A stretch of 64,000 nucleotides of DNA from Geobacter sp. UBA6151 (GCA_002423105.1 DIUT01000051.1:34841-98840); one strand, 5' to 3'; numbered from the stretch's first letter, positions 25,044-34,038 are shown. Made by a program: numbers and translations. The notes: a model not told the origin generated them from the sequence alone.

Positions 25044-27199
25044 GCCGCCAAGCGCTTGTCGTTGCGGTAGCCGGCAACCCCAATGCCGGCAAATCGACCC
25101 TGATCAACGCTATTGCCGGCAGTCGCCTGCACGTAGGCAACTGGCCCGGTGTTACCGTGGAAAAGAAGGAAGCGCTCCTCACACATCAGGGGCAGCAGAT
25201 CCGCCTGGTGGATCTGCCCGGCTGCTATTCCCTTTCGCCCTACAGCCAGGAAGAGATCATCACCCGCGATTATCTGGTCAAGGAAAAGCCTGACCTGATT
25301 ATCAACGTTGTTGACGCCACAAACCTGGAACGGAACCTGTATCTGACCATCCAGCTCCTTGAGCTGGGCATCCCCATGATAATGGCCCTCAATATCCATG
25401 ACGAAGCCGAGGCCAAGGGCTTCCGCATAGACATCTGCACCATGCAGGAGACCCTGGGCATCACGGTCATTCCCACGTCGGCGACGCGCCGTACCGGACT
25501 GGATGACCTACTGAACAGCGTTGTCGCCACCGGCGGCGACCGCTTAGGTCATCGCCCGAGGATATTGCCCTACGGCGAGGATATCGAAGCAGCGCTGACC
25601 GCTTATGAACACTCGCTACGCAAAGAACATCCTGCCCTGCTTGAACAGTATCCTTCACGCTGGCTGCTGCTGAAACTGCTGGAAAATGACCAAGTCGTAC
25701 TGAAGGAACATAATCTGACCGACTTTACGCCGTCTGATCAGACAGCGCTGCATCATCTGCGCACGGCACACGGCGACGATATTGAAGGCCTGCTGGCCGA
25801 CGTGCGCTACGCCCTGTCCACCGGTCTCTGCCGCGAGGCACTTACCAGACCGGAAAAGCGCAACATTGAGATGACCGAGCGGATCGACCGGATCGTCCTG
25901 AACCGCTTCCTGGGCATCCCGATCTTCATGGCCGCCATGTGGTTTCTGTTCAAACTGACCTTCGACCTTTCCTCGCCCTTCGGCGACTGGATCGACACAA
26001 TGGCCAACGGCCCATTCAAACGCTGGACCGCCGCCATCCTGGGCAGTATCAACGCTCCGGACTGGACCGTCTCGCTGGTCAATGACGGGGTCATCGCCGG
26101 GGTCGGCTCGGTGCTGGTCTTCGTACCGGTCATTTTTGCCATGATGTTCTTCATCACCTTCCTGGAAGGCAGCGGCTACATGGCGCGCGCCGCCTTTGTG
26201 ATGGACCGGGCCATGCATGCCATCGGCCTGCACGGCAAGTCGTTCATCCCGATGCTGTTGGGCTTCGGTTGCAACGTTCCCGGCATTTATGCCACCCGCA
26301 CCCTGGAGAATCCCAAGGACAAAATACTGACCGCCCTGCTGATCCCGCTCATGTCATGCGGCGCACGGCTGCCGGTATACGTGCTGTTCGTTGGCATCTT
26401 CTTTCCGGACAACTCCGGCACCGTGATCTGGGTTCTCTACATCCTGGGCATCCTGCTTGCGGTCCTGATGGGCTTCATCTTTAAAAAGACCCTTTTCAAA
26501 GGTGAAGCGCCCATGTTCATCATGGAACTGCCCCCCTACCGCATGCCCTCTTTCACCAGCCTTTGCCTGCACACCTGGGAAAAGGGCAAGCACTTCCTGA
26601 TCAAGGCCGGTACCTACATCTTTGCCGTTTCGGTGCTGGTCTGGTTCATGCTCAACCTGCCCTGGGGCGTTGAACACAAGCGCGATTCGTACCTGGGCAA
26701 GGCGGGCAGCGCCATTGCACCGGTCTTTCAGCCACTGGGCTTCGGCACCTGGGAGGCCGCATCCTCACTGATCACCGGCGTCATCGCCAAGGAGATCGTG
26801 GTGGGCACCATGGGTGAAATCTACGCGCCGAAGGAAGAAGAGAAGAAGGAAGAAACGCCGACCCTGGGCGAAGATCTGAAGGAAATCGTAGTTTCTTTCG
26901 GCGGCGCAACAAAAACCGCGGTCAGCACCCTGCTCTACCTGCCGGTTGAGGAAGAACCGGAAGAGGACCAATCTGCCTTGAAACAGGCAATCAAGAGCCA
27001 GTTCACGCCGCTCACCTCCTTCGCCTTCATGGCCTTTGTTCTGCTCTACATGCCCTGCGTGGTGGTAGGCGCAGCCATGCGCCAGGAGTTCGGCACCTGG
27101 AAATGGGCCGGTGTGGCCTTTGCCTACTCAACTATTCTGGCCTGGACCGTGGCGCTTCTGATCTATCAGGGAGGAAGGCTGCTGGGCCTGGGAGGCTGA
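25040..27199 (+). CDS. feoB: FeoB, ferrous iron transporter
   Basis: 719 residues. N-terminal G domain: G1 GNPNAGKS (12-19), G3 DLPGCYSL, and NIHD as the G4-like motif. It is followed by a helical spacer, then two Gate-type membrane regions with the conserved GFGCNVPGI and SCGARLPVY blocks, where Cys and neighbouring residues line the Fe(II) path. It imports Fe(II) across the inner membrane. Coupled upstream with two FeoA genes and downstream with a Cys-rich small protein. An insertion rich in Glu and Lys (PKEEEKKEETPTLGEDL) lies in the C-terminal membrane region. Confidence 0.97.
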   Translation: MSRQALVVAVAGNPNAGKSTLINAIAGSRLHVGNWPGVTVEKKEALLTHQGQQIRLVDLPGCYSLSPYSQEEIITRDYLVKEKPDLIINVVDATNLERNLYLTIQLLELGIPMIMALNIHDEAEAKGFRIDICTMQETLGITVIPTSATRRTGLDDLLNSVVATGGDRLGHRPRILPYGEDIEAALTAYEHSLRKEHPALLEQYPSRWLLLKLLENDQVVLKEHNLTDFTPSDQTALHHLRTAHGDDIEGLLADVRYALSTGLCREALTRPEKRNIEMTERIDRIVLNRFLGIPIFMAAMWFLFKLTFDLSSPFGDWIDTMANGPFKRWTAAILGSINAPDWTVSLVNDGVIAGVGSVLVFVPVIFAMMFFITFLEGSGYMARAAFVMDRAMHAIGLHGKSFIPMLLGFGCNVPGIYATRTLENPKDKILTALLIPLMSCGARLPVYVLFVGIFFPDNSGTVIWVLYILGILLAVLMGFIFKKTLFKGEAPMFIMELPPYRMPSFTSLCLHTWEKGKHFLIKAGTYIFAVSVLVWFMLNLPWGVEHKRDSYLGKAGSAIAPVFQPLGFGTWEAASSLITGVIAKEIVVGTMGEIYAPKEEEKKEETPTLGEDLKEIVVSFGGATKTAVSTLLYLPVEEEPEEDQSALKQAIKSQFTPLTSFAFMAFVLLYMPCVVVGAAMRQEFGTWKWAGVAFAYSTILAWTVALLIYQGGRLLGLGG

Positions 27200-27200
27200 C

Positions 27201-27338
27201 ATGGAATTTTTCGAAATCATGCTGATGGCTGCAATCGCCGGAGGAGCCGTATGGCTCCTCTACCACTCCCTCTGGAAGAAAAAGGGCTGCTGCGGGGATT
27301 CGGGCTGTGGCGGATGCGACGATCCAAAGCGACACTGA
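27201..27338 (+). CDS. FeoB-associated Cys-rich membrane peptide
   Basis: 45 residues, too short for most tracks; ATG at 27201 immediately after the feoB stop. One membrane span (IMLMAAIAGGAVWLLYHSLW) is followed by a Lys patch and a Cys-rich tail (KKKGCCGDSGCGGCDDPKRH). This layout is that of the FeoB-associated Cys-rich proteins of anaerobes, proposed to replace FeoC or hold an iron-sulfur centre or metal at the FeoB cytoplasmic face. GGAGG in the feoB end gives a ribosome site. Confidence 0.85.
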   Translation: MEFFEIMLMAAIAGGAVWLLYHSLWKKKGCCGDSGCGGCDDPKRH

Positions 27339-27503
27339 CCCGCTTGGGACGCACACCCAAAATTGACATTATCATATTGCTGGTTTGTTGGCAGTGCGTG
27401 TAGCCAGCCACGTCCATGACGCAGCCAGCAAGAATTATCCTGACAGGATGTTTTGCTGCGCTGCGTTTTTTATTCAACATTCCGGTTTACGGGAGGCAAC
27501 GAC
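27339..27503 (+). promoter_or_regulatory. Gap between feo operon and ferrosome-like cluster
   Basis: This 165-base gap holds no gene. A TTGACATTATCAT stretch near 27363 is AT-rich and contains a partial Fur-box-like core (TGATAAT on the minus strand), but no convincing -10 is placed. Copy B of the short repeat (27400-27429) lies here. The region probably carries the control for the following operon. Confidence 0.3.
27400..27429. repeat. Short repeat copy B flanking the feo region
   Basis: GTAGCCAGCCACG, then GACGCAGCCAGC; it matches copy A at 23594-23619 over both blocks, with a 3-4 base length difference between them. Copies lie before the barrel gene and before the HMA-like gene, so they bracket the Feo genes. 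Confidence 0.5.
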
Positions 27504-27953
27504 ATGATCATCACCAGCACAATTCCGGGACGTATTCGCATTCGCGACCAACGGCTGACCAGTACCGGACAGGCAGAGCAGATTCGCACCGACCTGCTGA
27601 CCATGCATGGCGTACATGACGTAACCATTGCTTCGCGCACCGGCAGCCTGCTGATCATCTACACCGCTGCAACAGAAACCATGCAGCAGATACTGGCGTT
27701 CCTCACGACCGTCTTCGGCAACGCAGAGGACAGCCACATTCCCGGCGCCTGCCACTGTTCAAAACTGTTTTCGCCAACTGCCCGCCTGCACAAGAATGCG
27801 GTCAATCTGGGCATGATTATCTCGCTACTGACCAGTCTGATCGGCATCGTCCTTGGCGCGGAGACACTGCATATCGCAGCAGGAGTCCTCTTTCTGGCCA
27901 CCCTCAGCGTGCATCTTTTTGAAAGACGGCGCGCGATACTGATCACGGAGTAA
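27504..27953 (+). CDS. HMA-like membrane protein, ferrosome-type
   Basis: 149 residues from ATG 27504 (GGGAGG upstream; the longer frame is unsupported). The N-terminus carries IPGRIRIRD, then an HMA-like ferredoxin fold (VHDVTIASRTGSLLIIY) lacking the CxxC metal motif. Two membrane spans follow near residues 100-140 (LGMIISLLTSLIGIVLG, IAAGVLFLATLSVHLF). The PGR(I/V)R motif recurs in the next gene and at the start of the P-type ATPase. This combination resembles FezC-like proteins of ferrosome clusters, iron-storage compartments; no function beyond that can be read directly. Confidence 0.6.
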   Translation: MIITSTIPGRIRIRDQRLTSTGQAEQIRTDLLTMHGVHDVTIASRTGSLLIIYTAATETMQQILAFLTTVFGNAEDSHIPGACHCSKLFSPTARLHKNAVNLGMIISLLTSLIGIVLGAETLHIAAGVLFLATLSVHLFERRRAILITE

Positions 27954-27958
27954 CGATA

Positions 27959-28339
27959 ATGGCTCCCTTAAGCATCCTGCCCGGGCGGGTGCGTTATGCC
28001 GACAGCAGGCTGATCGGCAACGAATCCCTGGCCTGTCATCTGGAAAGTAGAATCTGCCAATTGCCCGGGATACGGCTGGTCTCCGCCAGCCACCGCACCG
28101 GCAGAGTACTGGTGGAATTCAATGAATGCCATGTCAGCCGTGACGACCTTGCGCAACGCATCAACAGTATGCTCAGCGACGCGCAGCCATTGCAGGTGGA
28201 CACCGGCGCTCTTTGCACGCCCGTCGCTCGGGGCAAACATTCGCCGTTCGCGCCTGGCCGCATTCTTGCCGACATGGCACTGCACCTGATTCTGCCTGCA
28301 CCGTTTGACCTGCTGTTGCCTGCGCTACGTCGCAGTTAG
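27959..28339 (+). CDS. HMA-like protein with N-terminal PGRVR motif
   Basis: 126 residues, 5 bases after the previous stop. SILPGRVRYADSRL at the N-terminus, then an HMA-like segment (IRLVSASHRTGRVLVEFNE), and a hydrophobic tail (ADMALHLILPAPFDLLLP). No CxxC is present. Its parallels with the neighbouring protein and the ATPase N-terminus suggest that the three share a membrane or surface-binding motif. Unknown function; assigned to a ferrosome-like cluster by context. Confidence 0.6.
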   Translation: MAPLSILPGRVRYADSRLIGNESLACHLESRICQLPGIRLVSASHRTGRVLVEFNECHVSRDDLAQRINSMLSDAQPLQVDTGALCTPVARGKHSPFAPGRILADMALHLILPAPFDLLLPALRRS

Positions 28340-28385
28340 CAAATAGCCGGAACGAATAGCAACACCACCACAAGGAGGGATAGCC

Positions 28386-28808
28386 ATGGAACACCATGAA
28401 GACACGGCGGCAAAAACGGAAGACTACAATTACGGAAGCGGAAAACAAGAGAGAAAAGGATTCGACGGTCTCCATGTGGGCAAAAAAGATCTCTGGATGC
28501 TGGCCGGCGGCGCACTGGGGGCGCTTGCTTTCCTGGGCTTAAGCAAGGCTTCACAGAAAGTGCGTCCGGCTGCAGTCGGCGTTGTCAAGGAAGGATATGC
28601 CTTCAAGGAATGGGTGGCCGGCAAAGCTGAAAAGATCAAGGAAAATGTCGAGGATATCGTGGCCGAAGGGGTGCACCAGTACCAGGAAGACCTGAGCGCA
28701 TCAGCTGATACGGTCCAGCGGGAAAAGACCATTCTTGAAAAGATTGAAAAAGTGGTTGAGGAAAAACTGGCCCGGATGAAGTCGAACACAGGGGAGGAAT
28801 CGGCATGA
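28386..28808 (+). CDS. Small membrane protein with coiled-coil tail
   Basis: 140 residues. A charged N-terminus is followed by one short hydrophobic span (LWMLAGGALGALAFLGLS, about residues 36-53) and a long Lys/Glu-rich amphipathic helix (VAGKAEKIKENVEDIVAEG and onwards), probably a coiled coil. CAAGGAGGGATAGCC precedes the ATG. The family is not recognised. Position between HMA-like proteins and the ATPase suggests a structural part of the same assembly. Its stop overlaps the next gene by ATGA. Confidence 0.6.
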   Translation: MEHHEDTAAKTEDYNYGSGKQERKGFDGLHVGKKDLWMLAGGALGALAFLGLSKASQKVRPAAVGVVKEGYAFKEWVAGKAEKIKENVEDIVAEGVHQYQEDLSASADTVQREKTILEKIEKVVEEKLARMKSNTGEESA

Positions 28809-29008
28809 ACAGCACCACGAACACAAAACGCAACACCATGAAGTACCTTGGCCACGCCCTGAAACTTACCCTTGGTGCAGGAGCGGCTCTTGGCGGTTCC
28901 TATCTGGTCAGCCGCATCAAGGAAAAACACGATACCGAAACCAGCATGAGCCGACTGGAGCAGATGGTGGAAGAACTGTTGGCAACCTGCGGAAGCGACA
29001 AGAAATAA
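28805..29008 (+). CDS. Small membrane-anchored protein
   Basis: 67 residues, overlapping the previous stop. One hydrophobic Gly-rich segment (LKLTLGAGAALGGSYLVSRI) and a short charged helix (RLEQMVEELLATC). It resembles its upstream neighbour in plan, a single span plus helix, and overlaps the next start by one base (28805-29008 and 29008). Unrecognised family; likely co-translated with the ATPase. Confidence 0.6.
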   Translation: MNSTTNTKRNTMKYLGHALKLTLGAGAALGGSYLVSRIKEKHDTETSMSRLEQMVEELLATCGSDKK

Positions 29009-31143
29009 TGGAGTACGTTATTCTTCATCGGACACCGGGACGGATCAGGCTTTGTCTGAACGTCCCCCGGTTTCCGGCCGTTGACACGGAACAGGTTGAG
29101 AACCATTTCCATGACCTTTCCGGCGTGGCAAAGGTCGCTTTTACACCACGCACCGGCAGCCTGCTTATTCGCCATGACGGTCTGGCAACAACTGACGCTG
29201 CCATTCTGGAGCGGGTGGCCGCTGCCCCGCTGCCCGGCAGCAGACGGCCGCGTTCCCGCACTGAACTGGAGCAGAAAAAGCAGATCGTTCTGCGTTCCGC
29301 CCTGCTGCTCGTATCACGCCCGCTGATTCCTCCTCAGATCAGACCGTTTATGGCCATGTACGGCGCGTGGCCAATCCTAAAAAAAGGGATTGTGGCCCTG
29401 CACCAACGCCAGATGAATGTTGACCTGCTGGATGCCTCAGCTGTGGGCGCAGCGCTGGCTACCCGTGATTTCCTGACCGCTTCGATTATCTCGTTTTTGC
29501 TCAAGCTGGGTGAATACCTGGAATTGTGGACGAGGAACTATTCCCGGCGGCTGTTGTCGGAAATGTTCCATACTGCCGATGAGTGGGCCTGGGTCAGTCG
29601 CGACGGTGTCGAACTGCGCATCCCCCTTACTGACGTGCTAACAGGGGACAAAGTGATTGTACGCACTGGCAGCCTTATCCCGGTTGACGGTGTCGTACTT
29701 GAAGGTGAAGCCCTGGTCAACCAGTCCAGCCTGACCGGTGAAGGATTGGCCGTGGCACGCAGGTTCGGACACAGCGTCTATGCCGGCACCGCCATTGAAG
29801 AAGGTGAGTTGCTGGTGCAGGCAGAGCGGGTCGGTGACCAGACCAGGGCTGCCAGGGTTGTGAAGATCATTGAAGAAGCAGAAAACCTGAAGTCGGCAAC
29901 CCAGAGCAGGAGCGAGGCCCTGGCCGAACGGATCGTCCCCTGGTCATTTCTGGCCAGCGGCCTGCTCCTGGCCCTGACCGGCAATCCAGCCAGAGCCGCG
30001 GCAGTACTGCTGGTGGACTTCTCCTGCGCCATCAAGCTTTCAACGCCGTTGGTCATCATCTCCTCGCTGGCACAGGCTGCCAGGCACCGGGTGCTGATCA
30101 AGGGGGGCAAATACCTGGAACTGTTTGCCAGCGTCGACGCCATCATACTTGACAAGACCGGTACCCTTACCGAAGCAGCTCCGCAGGTAGCCGAGCTGGC
30201 TGTCTTCAACGGCTACAAACCCGAATTTGTCTTGAGGCTTGCAGCCTGCGTTGAAGAGCATTTCCCCCATCCTGTGGCCACGGCCGTTGTCAGGGAAGCG
30301 GCCCGTCAGGAACTGCGTCACGATGAAGAACATTCAGAAGTGGAATACATCGTGGCCCACGGTATTGTCACCAGAATCAACGGGAAGCGGGTGGTTATCG
30401 GCAGCCGCCACTTTGTTGAGGACGATGAAGGGATTACCCTTGATCAGGCATCCGGCTACACACAGGCATTGGCCGAACAGGGCAAATCTCCGCTCTACAT
30501 GGCCATCGGCGGACAGCTGGCCGGTATCATCGCCATTCACGATCCGTTGCGTAGCGAGTCAGCGGCGTTTATTTCCGGACTGAAGCAGCACGGCTTCAGA
30601 CGGATACTGATGGTGACCGGCGACAACCGGGAAACCGCCGCGACCATCGCTGCCGAACTGGGCATCAACGAATTCCATGCCCAGGCGCTGCCGGATGACA
30701 AGGTTGAAATCGTACGGGCATTGAAAAACGAAGGGTTTACGGTAGCCATGGTGGGAGACGGCATCAACGATTCACCGGCCCTTTCCCACGCCGATGTCGG
30801 CATTTCCATGAAACATGGCTCGGACATAGCCCGCGAAACATGTGATGTTCTTTTGCAGGAAGGCACCCTGGAGGATATCCTGCTGGCCAGAAAAATCAGC
30901 AGGGAAGCAATGGCATTGATTGATGACAACTTCCGAACAATTGTCTCCGTAAACTCCACGGCGCTGTTGCTTTCCATTACCGGCGCAATGCCCCCCATCT
31001 ATGCCGCAACGTTGCATAACCTGGGCACCATCATGGTAGGCTTGCGGGCATTGGCGCCACTTAAAAAATCTGCAACAGCACAACTGTCAAAACGGGAACG
31101 ATTCATCAGTCAGCATCAGCCACTTAAGACCTACGCTAAGTAA
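29008..31143 (+). CDS. P1B-type metal ATPase, FezB-like
   Basis: 711 residues. N-terminal RTPGRIRL (residues 8-15) and an HMA-like domain without CxxC; A-domain TGE in SSLTGEGLAV; TM4 metal motif SCA (S339-A341) in place of the CPC of copper or zinc pumps; phosphorylated Asp D382 in DKTGTLTE; hinge GDGINDS (583-589). Only six or so spans are evident. The SCA-type motif plus PGRIR start and the surrounding HMA-like and coiled-coil proteins fit the P1B-6 ATPase FezB that loads iron into ferrosomes. Substrate iron is inferred from the feoAB neighbourhood, not from the sequence. Confidence 0.82.
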   Translation: MEYVILHRTPGRIRLCLNVPRFPAVDTEQVENHFHDLSGVAKVAFTPRTGSLLIRHDGLATTDAAILERVAAAPLPGSRRPRSRTELEQKKQIVLRSALLLVSRPLIPPQIRPFMAMYGAWPILKKGIVALHQRQMNVDLLDASAVGAALATRDFLTASIISFLLKLGEYLELWTRNYSRRLLSEMFHTADEWAWVSRDGVELRIPLTDVLTGDKVIVRTGSLIPVDGVVLEGEALVNQSSLTGEGLAVARRFGHSVYAGTAIEEGELLVQAERVGDQTRAARVVKIIEEAENLKSATQSRSEALAERIVPWSFLASGLLLALTGNPARAAAVLLVDFSCAIKLSTPLVIISSLAQAARHRVLIKGGKYLELFASVDAIILDKTGTLTEAAPQVAELAVFNGYKPEFVLRLAACVEEHFPHPVATAVVREAARQELRHDEEHSEVEYIVAHGIVTRINGKRVVIGSRHFVEDDEGITLDQASGYTQALAEQGKSPLYMAIGGQLAGIIAIHDPLRSESAAFISGLKQHGFRRILMVTGDNRETAATIAAELGINEFHAQALPDDKVEIVRALKNEGFTVAMVGDGINDSPALSHADVGISMKHGSDIARETCDVLLQEGTLEDILLARKISREAMALIDDNFRTIVSVNSTALLLSITGAMPPIYAATLHNLGTIMVGLRALAPLKKSATAQLSKRERFISQHQPLKTYAK

Positions 31144-31172
31144 GGATCTGCTTGGATTGAAAAGGAGCAACA

Positions 31173-31922
31173 ATGGCCTTACTGCATATTGACGAAATGT
31201 ATATTGGTGAAGCAGCAGAAATCATTGCCATCAACAGTGATTGTGCCGATACGAAACGGCTGCGGAACATGGGGTTGCGCGAAGGCAGGATCGTTGACAT
31301 GCTGCATGCAGACCCTTTCGGCAGCAAAAAAGTTGTTCTGGGGATTGATGGAACCCGTTTGGCGTTTCCATTGACCCTTGCCGCCCATATTGTTGTGCGA
31401 TCAATCCGCAGCAATTTTGAAATTCTGCGAGATATGGCCAATTATGATCAACTGACCGGCTGCCTGAACCGTCATGCGGCACACTCAATTCTACAGCATG
31501 AAGTGGTGCGTTATACAGAAAACAATCTTCCTTTGGCAGTGCTGATGGCAGATCTGGATCACTTCAAGGCAATTAACGACACCTTTGGTCATAACGCCGG
31601 AGACATGGTGTTAAAGAAATTTTCACGGGTGGTCGGCAGCGCTTTACGCAGATGTGATCTTCTCTGCCGCTGGGGGGGAGAGGAGTTTCTCGTGGTACTG
31701 CGAGGCACTTTGCCGGACGAAGCACTCCAGATTGCAGACCGGATACGCCGCAGGGTTGAAAGTTTTGTTTTTCAGCCATATGACAGATGCGGAGAGCTGA
31801 CCGTCAGCATCGGCGGCAGCGCCATCCCGCCAAGCCGCTTTTTCGAGCAGCTGCTGGCGGAAGCGGACAAGGCTCTGTACCGTGCAAAGTATGAAGGCAG
31901 AAACCGTGTGGCCATGAGCTGA
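31173..31922 (+). CDS. FeoA-GGDEF fusion protein, putative iron-linked diguanylate cyclase
   Basis: 249 residues. Residues 1-~75 form a complete FeoA SH3-like domain (MYIGEAAEIIAI, KRLRNMGLREGRIVDML, RLAFPLTLAAHIVVR). Residues ~90-249 form a diguanylate cyclase with GGEEF (168-172), an intact RxxD inhibitory site (R159-D162, five residues before GGEEF), YDQLTGCLNR, DLDHFKAINDTFGH and YRAKYEGRNRV. No membrane span, so soluble. Start ATG has AAAGGAGC. It should make cyclic-di-GMP, with the FeoA part as a likely sensor or FeoB-docking module. It is the last gene of the iron cluster, 29 bases after the ATPase stop. Confidence 0.88.
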   Translation: MALLHIDEMYIGEAAEIIAINSDCADTKRLRNMGLREGRIVDMLHADPFGSKKVVLGIDGTRLAFPLTLAAHIVVRSIRSNFEILRDMANYDQLTGCLNRHAAHSILQHEVVRYTENNLPLAVLMADLDHFKAINDTFGHNAGDMVLKKFSRVVGSALRRCDLLCRWGGEEFLVVLRGTLPDEALQIADRIRRRVESFVFQPYDRCGELTVSIGGSAIPPSRFFEQLLAEADKALYRAKYEGRNRVAMS

Positions 31923-31923
31923 C

Positions 31924-32160
31924 ATGACAATATCAATCCATATGTCCGTAATACCTGATCCCCTTTGCCGACTGGCCCAATACCGGCGCACTGATGCACA
32001 GACTTGCCGACGGAAAAAACAGCAAAGATGGAAAGGCGGGCAATTGTATGCTTATCTGGGGGCAAACGAGGAGAAGCGTCAAAAGAATCTGGCTATCTAC
32101 AAAGCCTGGGTGGCAACTGGACACATCAAGCGGCTTCCGGAGATGACAGGGAAGAGCTGA
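31924..32160 (+). CDS. Hypothetical 78-residue protein
   Basis: Open frame beginning one base after the GGDEF gene stop. The N-terminal half is rich in Arg and Cys and looks non-conserved; the second half (NLAIYKAWVATGHIKRLPEM) is more protein-like. No recognisable family, no signal peptide, no clear ribosome site. It may be a real small gene or chance; followed by a strong terminator, which would serve either this gene or the GGDEF gene. Confidence 0.25.
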   Translation: MTISIHMSVIPDPLCRLAQYRRTDAQTCRRKKQQRWKGGQLYAYLGANEEKRQKNLAIYKAWVATGHIKRLPEMTGKS

Positions 32161-32206
32161 GTAGAATCACTGCCAAACACTAATTTTAATACAACCGTAT
32201 ACTGTG

Positions 32207-32237
32207 CGGGCAGGTCATATGACCTGCCCGTTTTTTT
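32207..32237 (+). terminator. Strong terminator closing the iron cluster
   Basis: A perfect 12-base-pair palindromic stem (CGGGCAGGTCAT and complement, 32207-32230) with a run of seven Ts. It ends the FeoA-GGDEF transcript and isolates the downstream chemotaxis gene. Confidence 0.85.
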
Positions 32238-32373
32238 ATGCAGCCTACCCTATTCTTTACAAATTTGATTAATGTCAATTGCACTTTGCTTAGCATTCCG
32301 GTACAAGTACAAGGCTTTTACAAACATGGTTTGAGTATGCTTCGGGCGACTACGAAAAAATGAGGGGTAATGA

Positions 32374-34014
32374 ATGAGTATCAAGGCAAAACTGTTTATT
32401 ATGATGTTGAGCGGCTGTCTGGCGGTACTGGTGATCAGCGCATTGGGACTTTTCGGCATCAAGAGCAGTAATAACGACATTCAAGGCATTTACGCGGAAA
32501 ATATGTCCAACGTTCTTGAAATCAGTCGTATCATGGAGCTGATGCGGGATAACCGTATCCATCTGCTGCTGGCCCTGCAGCACAACCCGAAGGATCCACA
32601 CATCGTTAAACTGCACGATCACCCCACAAACTTCCACACCGATATCGTCAAGAAAAACATTGAAGAGATATCCAGCATCTGGAGCAAATACACCAGCAAA
32701 CCCATGGGCGCGGAGGAGAAGAAACTGGCTGACGACTTTGCCGCAAAACGGGCAATCTTTGTCAAAGACGGCCTGATCAGCGTCATGGAAGCTGAGCTTG
32801 TCGGCGATTTTGACCAAGCAGCCCACCTGATCGTCACCAGATGCAATCCCACCTTCCGTCCGGCAGATGAAGCTGCCAAGGCGATCTATGCCCATGAAAC
32901 CGACGAAGCCAAACGCACTTACCAGAATGCCACCTCGGCCTACCACCGTACCCTGATCATCATCGCCCTGGCCGTGCTGGGCTCCATCCTGGTCTCCGCC
33001 GTCGTCGGCTTCATGGTCCAGCGCTCCATCACCGGAGCCACCGACACCCTTGCCCGTGTAAGCCAGGCCGTAATCAGCGGCGATCTCTCCCAGCGCGCCC
33101 GCTTGACCACAAAGGACGAACTTGGCGCCCTGGGGGCAGCCGTTGACTCCATGACCGACTCCTTTTCCCAGATCATCGACCGGGTCACCGACAGCTCCAC
33201 CCAGGTAGCCACCGCTGCCCAGCAACTGAGCGTTAACGCCGAACGGACGGCAACCGGCGCCGAAGAGGTGGCGGCCCAGGCCGGGACTGTGGCCACCGCA
33301 AGTGAAGAGATGTCAGCCACCAGCATGGATATTTCCCGCAACTGTCAACTGGCAGCAGACAATTCCTACCAGGCTAGCTCGGCGGTCAACGAAGGGGCCG
33401 AGGTGGTACAGAACACCGTGGGCTACATGAACAATATCGCCCACCGGGTAAAGGGAACCGCGGCAAGTGTTGAAGCGCTGGGACAGCGTTCCGACCAGAT
33501 CGGCGCCATTGTGGCCACCATCCAGGATATTGCCGACCAGACCAACCTGCTGGCCTTGAACGCCGCCATAGAGGCCGCCAGAGCCGGTGAGCAGGGACGC
33601 GGCTTTGCCGTTGTGGCCGATGAAGTACGCGCCCTGGCCGAACGAACCACACGGGCAACCCGCGAAATCGGCGAGATGATCAAGGCGATCCAGAATGAGA
33701 CCAAAAGCGCGGTGCAGGCCATGGAAGAAGGAGTGGCTGAGGTTGAAAAAGGGACCGAAGGAGCCGCCCGCTCCGGCACAGCCCTTGAGGAGATTCTGGC
33801 CCAGATCAATGAGGTCAACATGCAGGTGGCCCAGATAGCCACCGCCGCTGAGGAACAGACCGCAACCACCAGCGAGATCACCAACAACATCCATCAGATG
33901 ACCACTGTTGTGGGCGAGTCCGCCGGAGCCGCCCATGAATCGGCATCCGCCGCCGCCAAACTGTTCCAGTTGGCTCAGGATCTGAAAGGGATGGTCAGCC
34001 GCTACAGAACCTGA
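32374..34014 (+). CDS. Methyl-accepting chemotaxis protein
   Basis: 546 residues. TM1 at about 8-28 (LFIMMLSGCLAVLVISALGLF), a periplasmic four-helix-bundle type sensor (about 30-188), TM2 at about 190-212, a HAMP domain, then a signalling domain with the conserved hairpin DQTNLLALNAAIEAARAGEQG and VADEVRALAERT. It senses an unknown ligand and regulates a CheA kinase. AATGAGGGGTAATG gives the start. No cheA or cheW is adjacent. A terminator follows. Confidence 0.95.
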   Translation: MSIKAKLFIMMLSGCLAVLVISALGLFGIKSSNNDIQGIYAENMSNVLEISRIMELMRDNRIHLLLALQHNPKDPHIVKLHDHPTNFHTDIVKKNIEEISSIWSKYTSKPMGAEEKKLADDFAAKRAIFVKDGLISVMEAELVGDFDQAAHLIVTRCNPTFRPADEAAKAIYAHETDEAKRTYQNATSAYHRTLIIIALAVLGSILVSAVVGFMVQRSITGATDTLARVSQAVISGDLSQRARLTTKDELGALGAAVDSMTDSFSQIIDRVTDSSTQVATAAQQLSVNAERTATGAEEVAAQAGTVATASEEMSATSMDISRNCQLAADNSYQASSAVNEGAEVVQNTVGYMNNIAHRVKGTAASVEALGQRSDQIGAIVATIQDIADQTNLLALNAAIEAARAGEQGRGFAVVADEVRALAERTTRATREIGEMIKAIQNETKSAVQAMEEGVAEVEKGTEGAARSGTALEEILAQINEVNMQVAQIATAAEEQTATTSEITNNIHQMTTVVGESAGAAHESASAAAKLFQLAQDLKGMVSRYRT

Positions 34015-34038
34015 GTCTAATTTTTGACAGCAGTTACA

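Noticed and set aside
32161..32373. Regulatory RNA between the iron cluster and the chemotaxis gene
   Set aside because: Apart from the strong terminator hairpin there is no conserved structure or promoter that would support a separate RNA.
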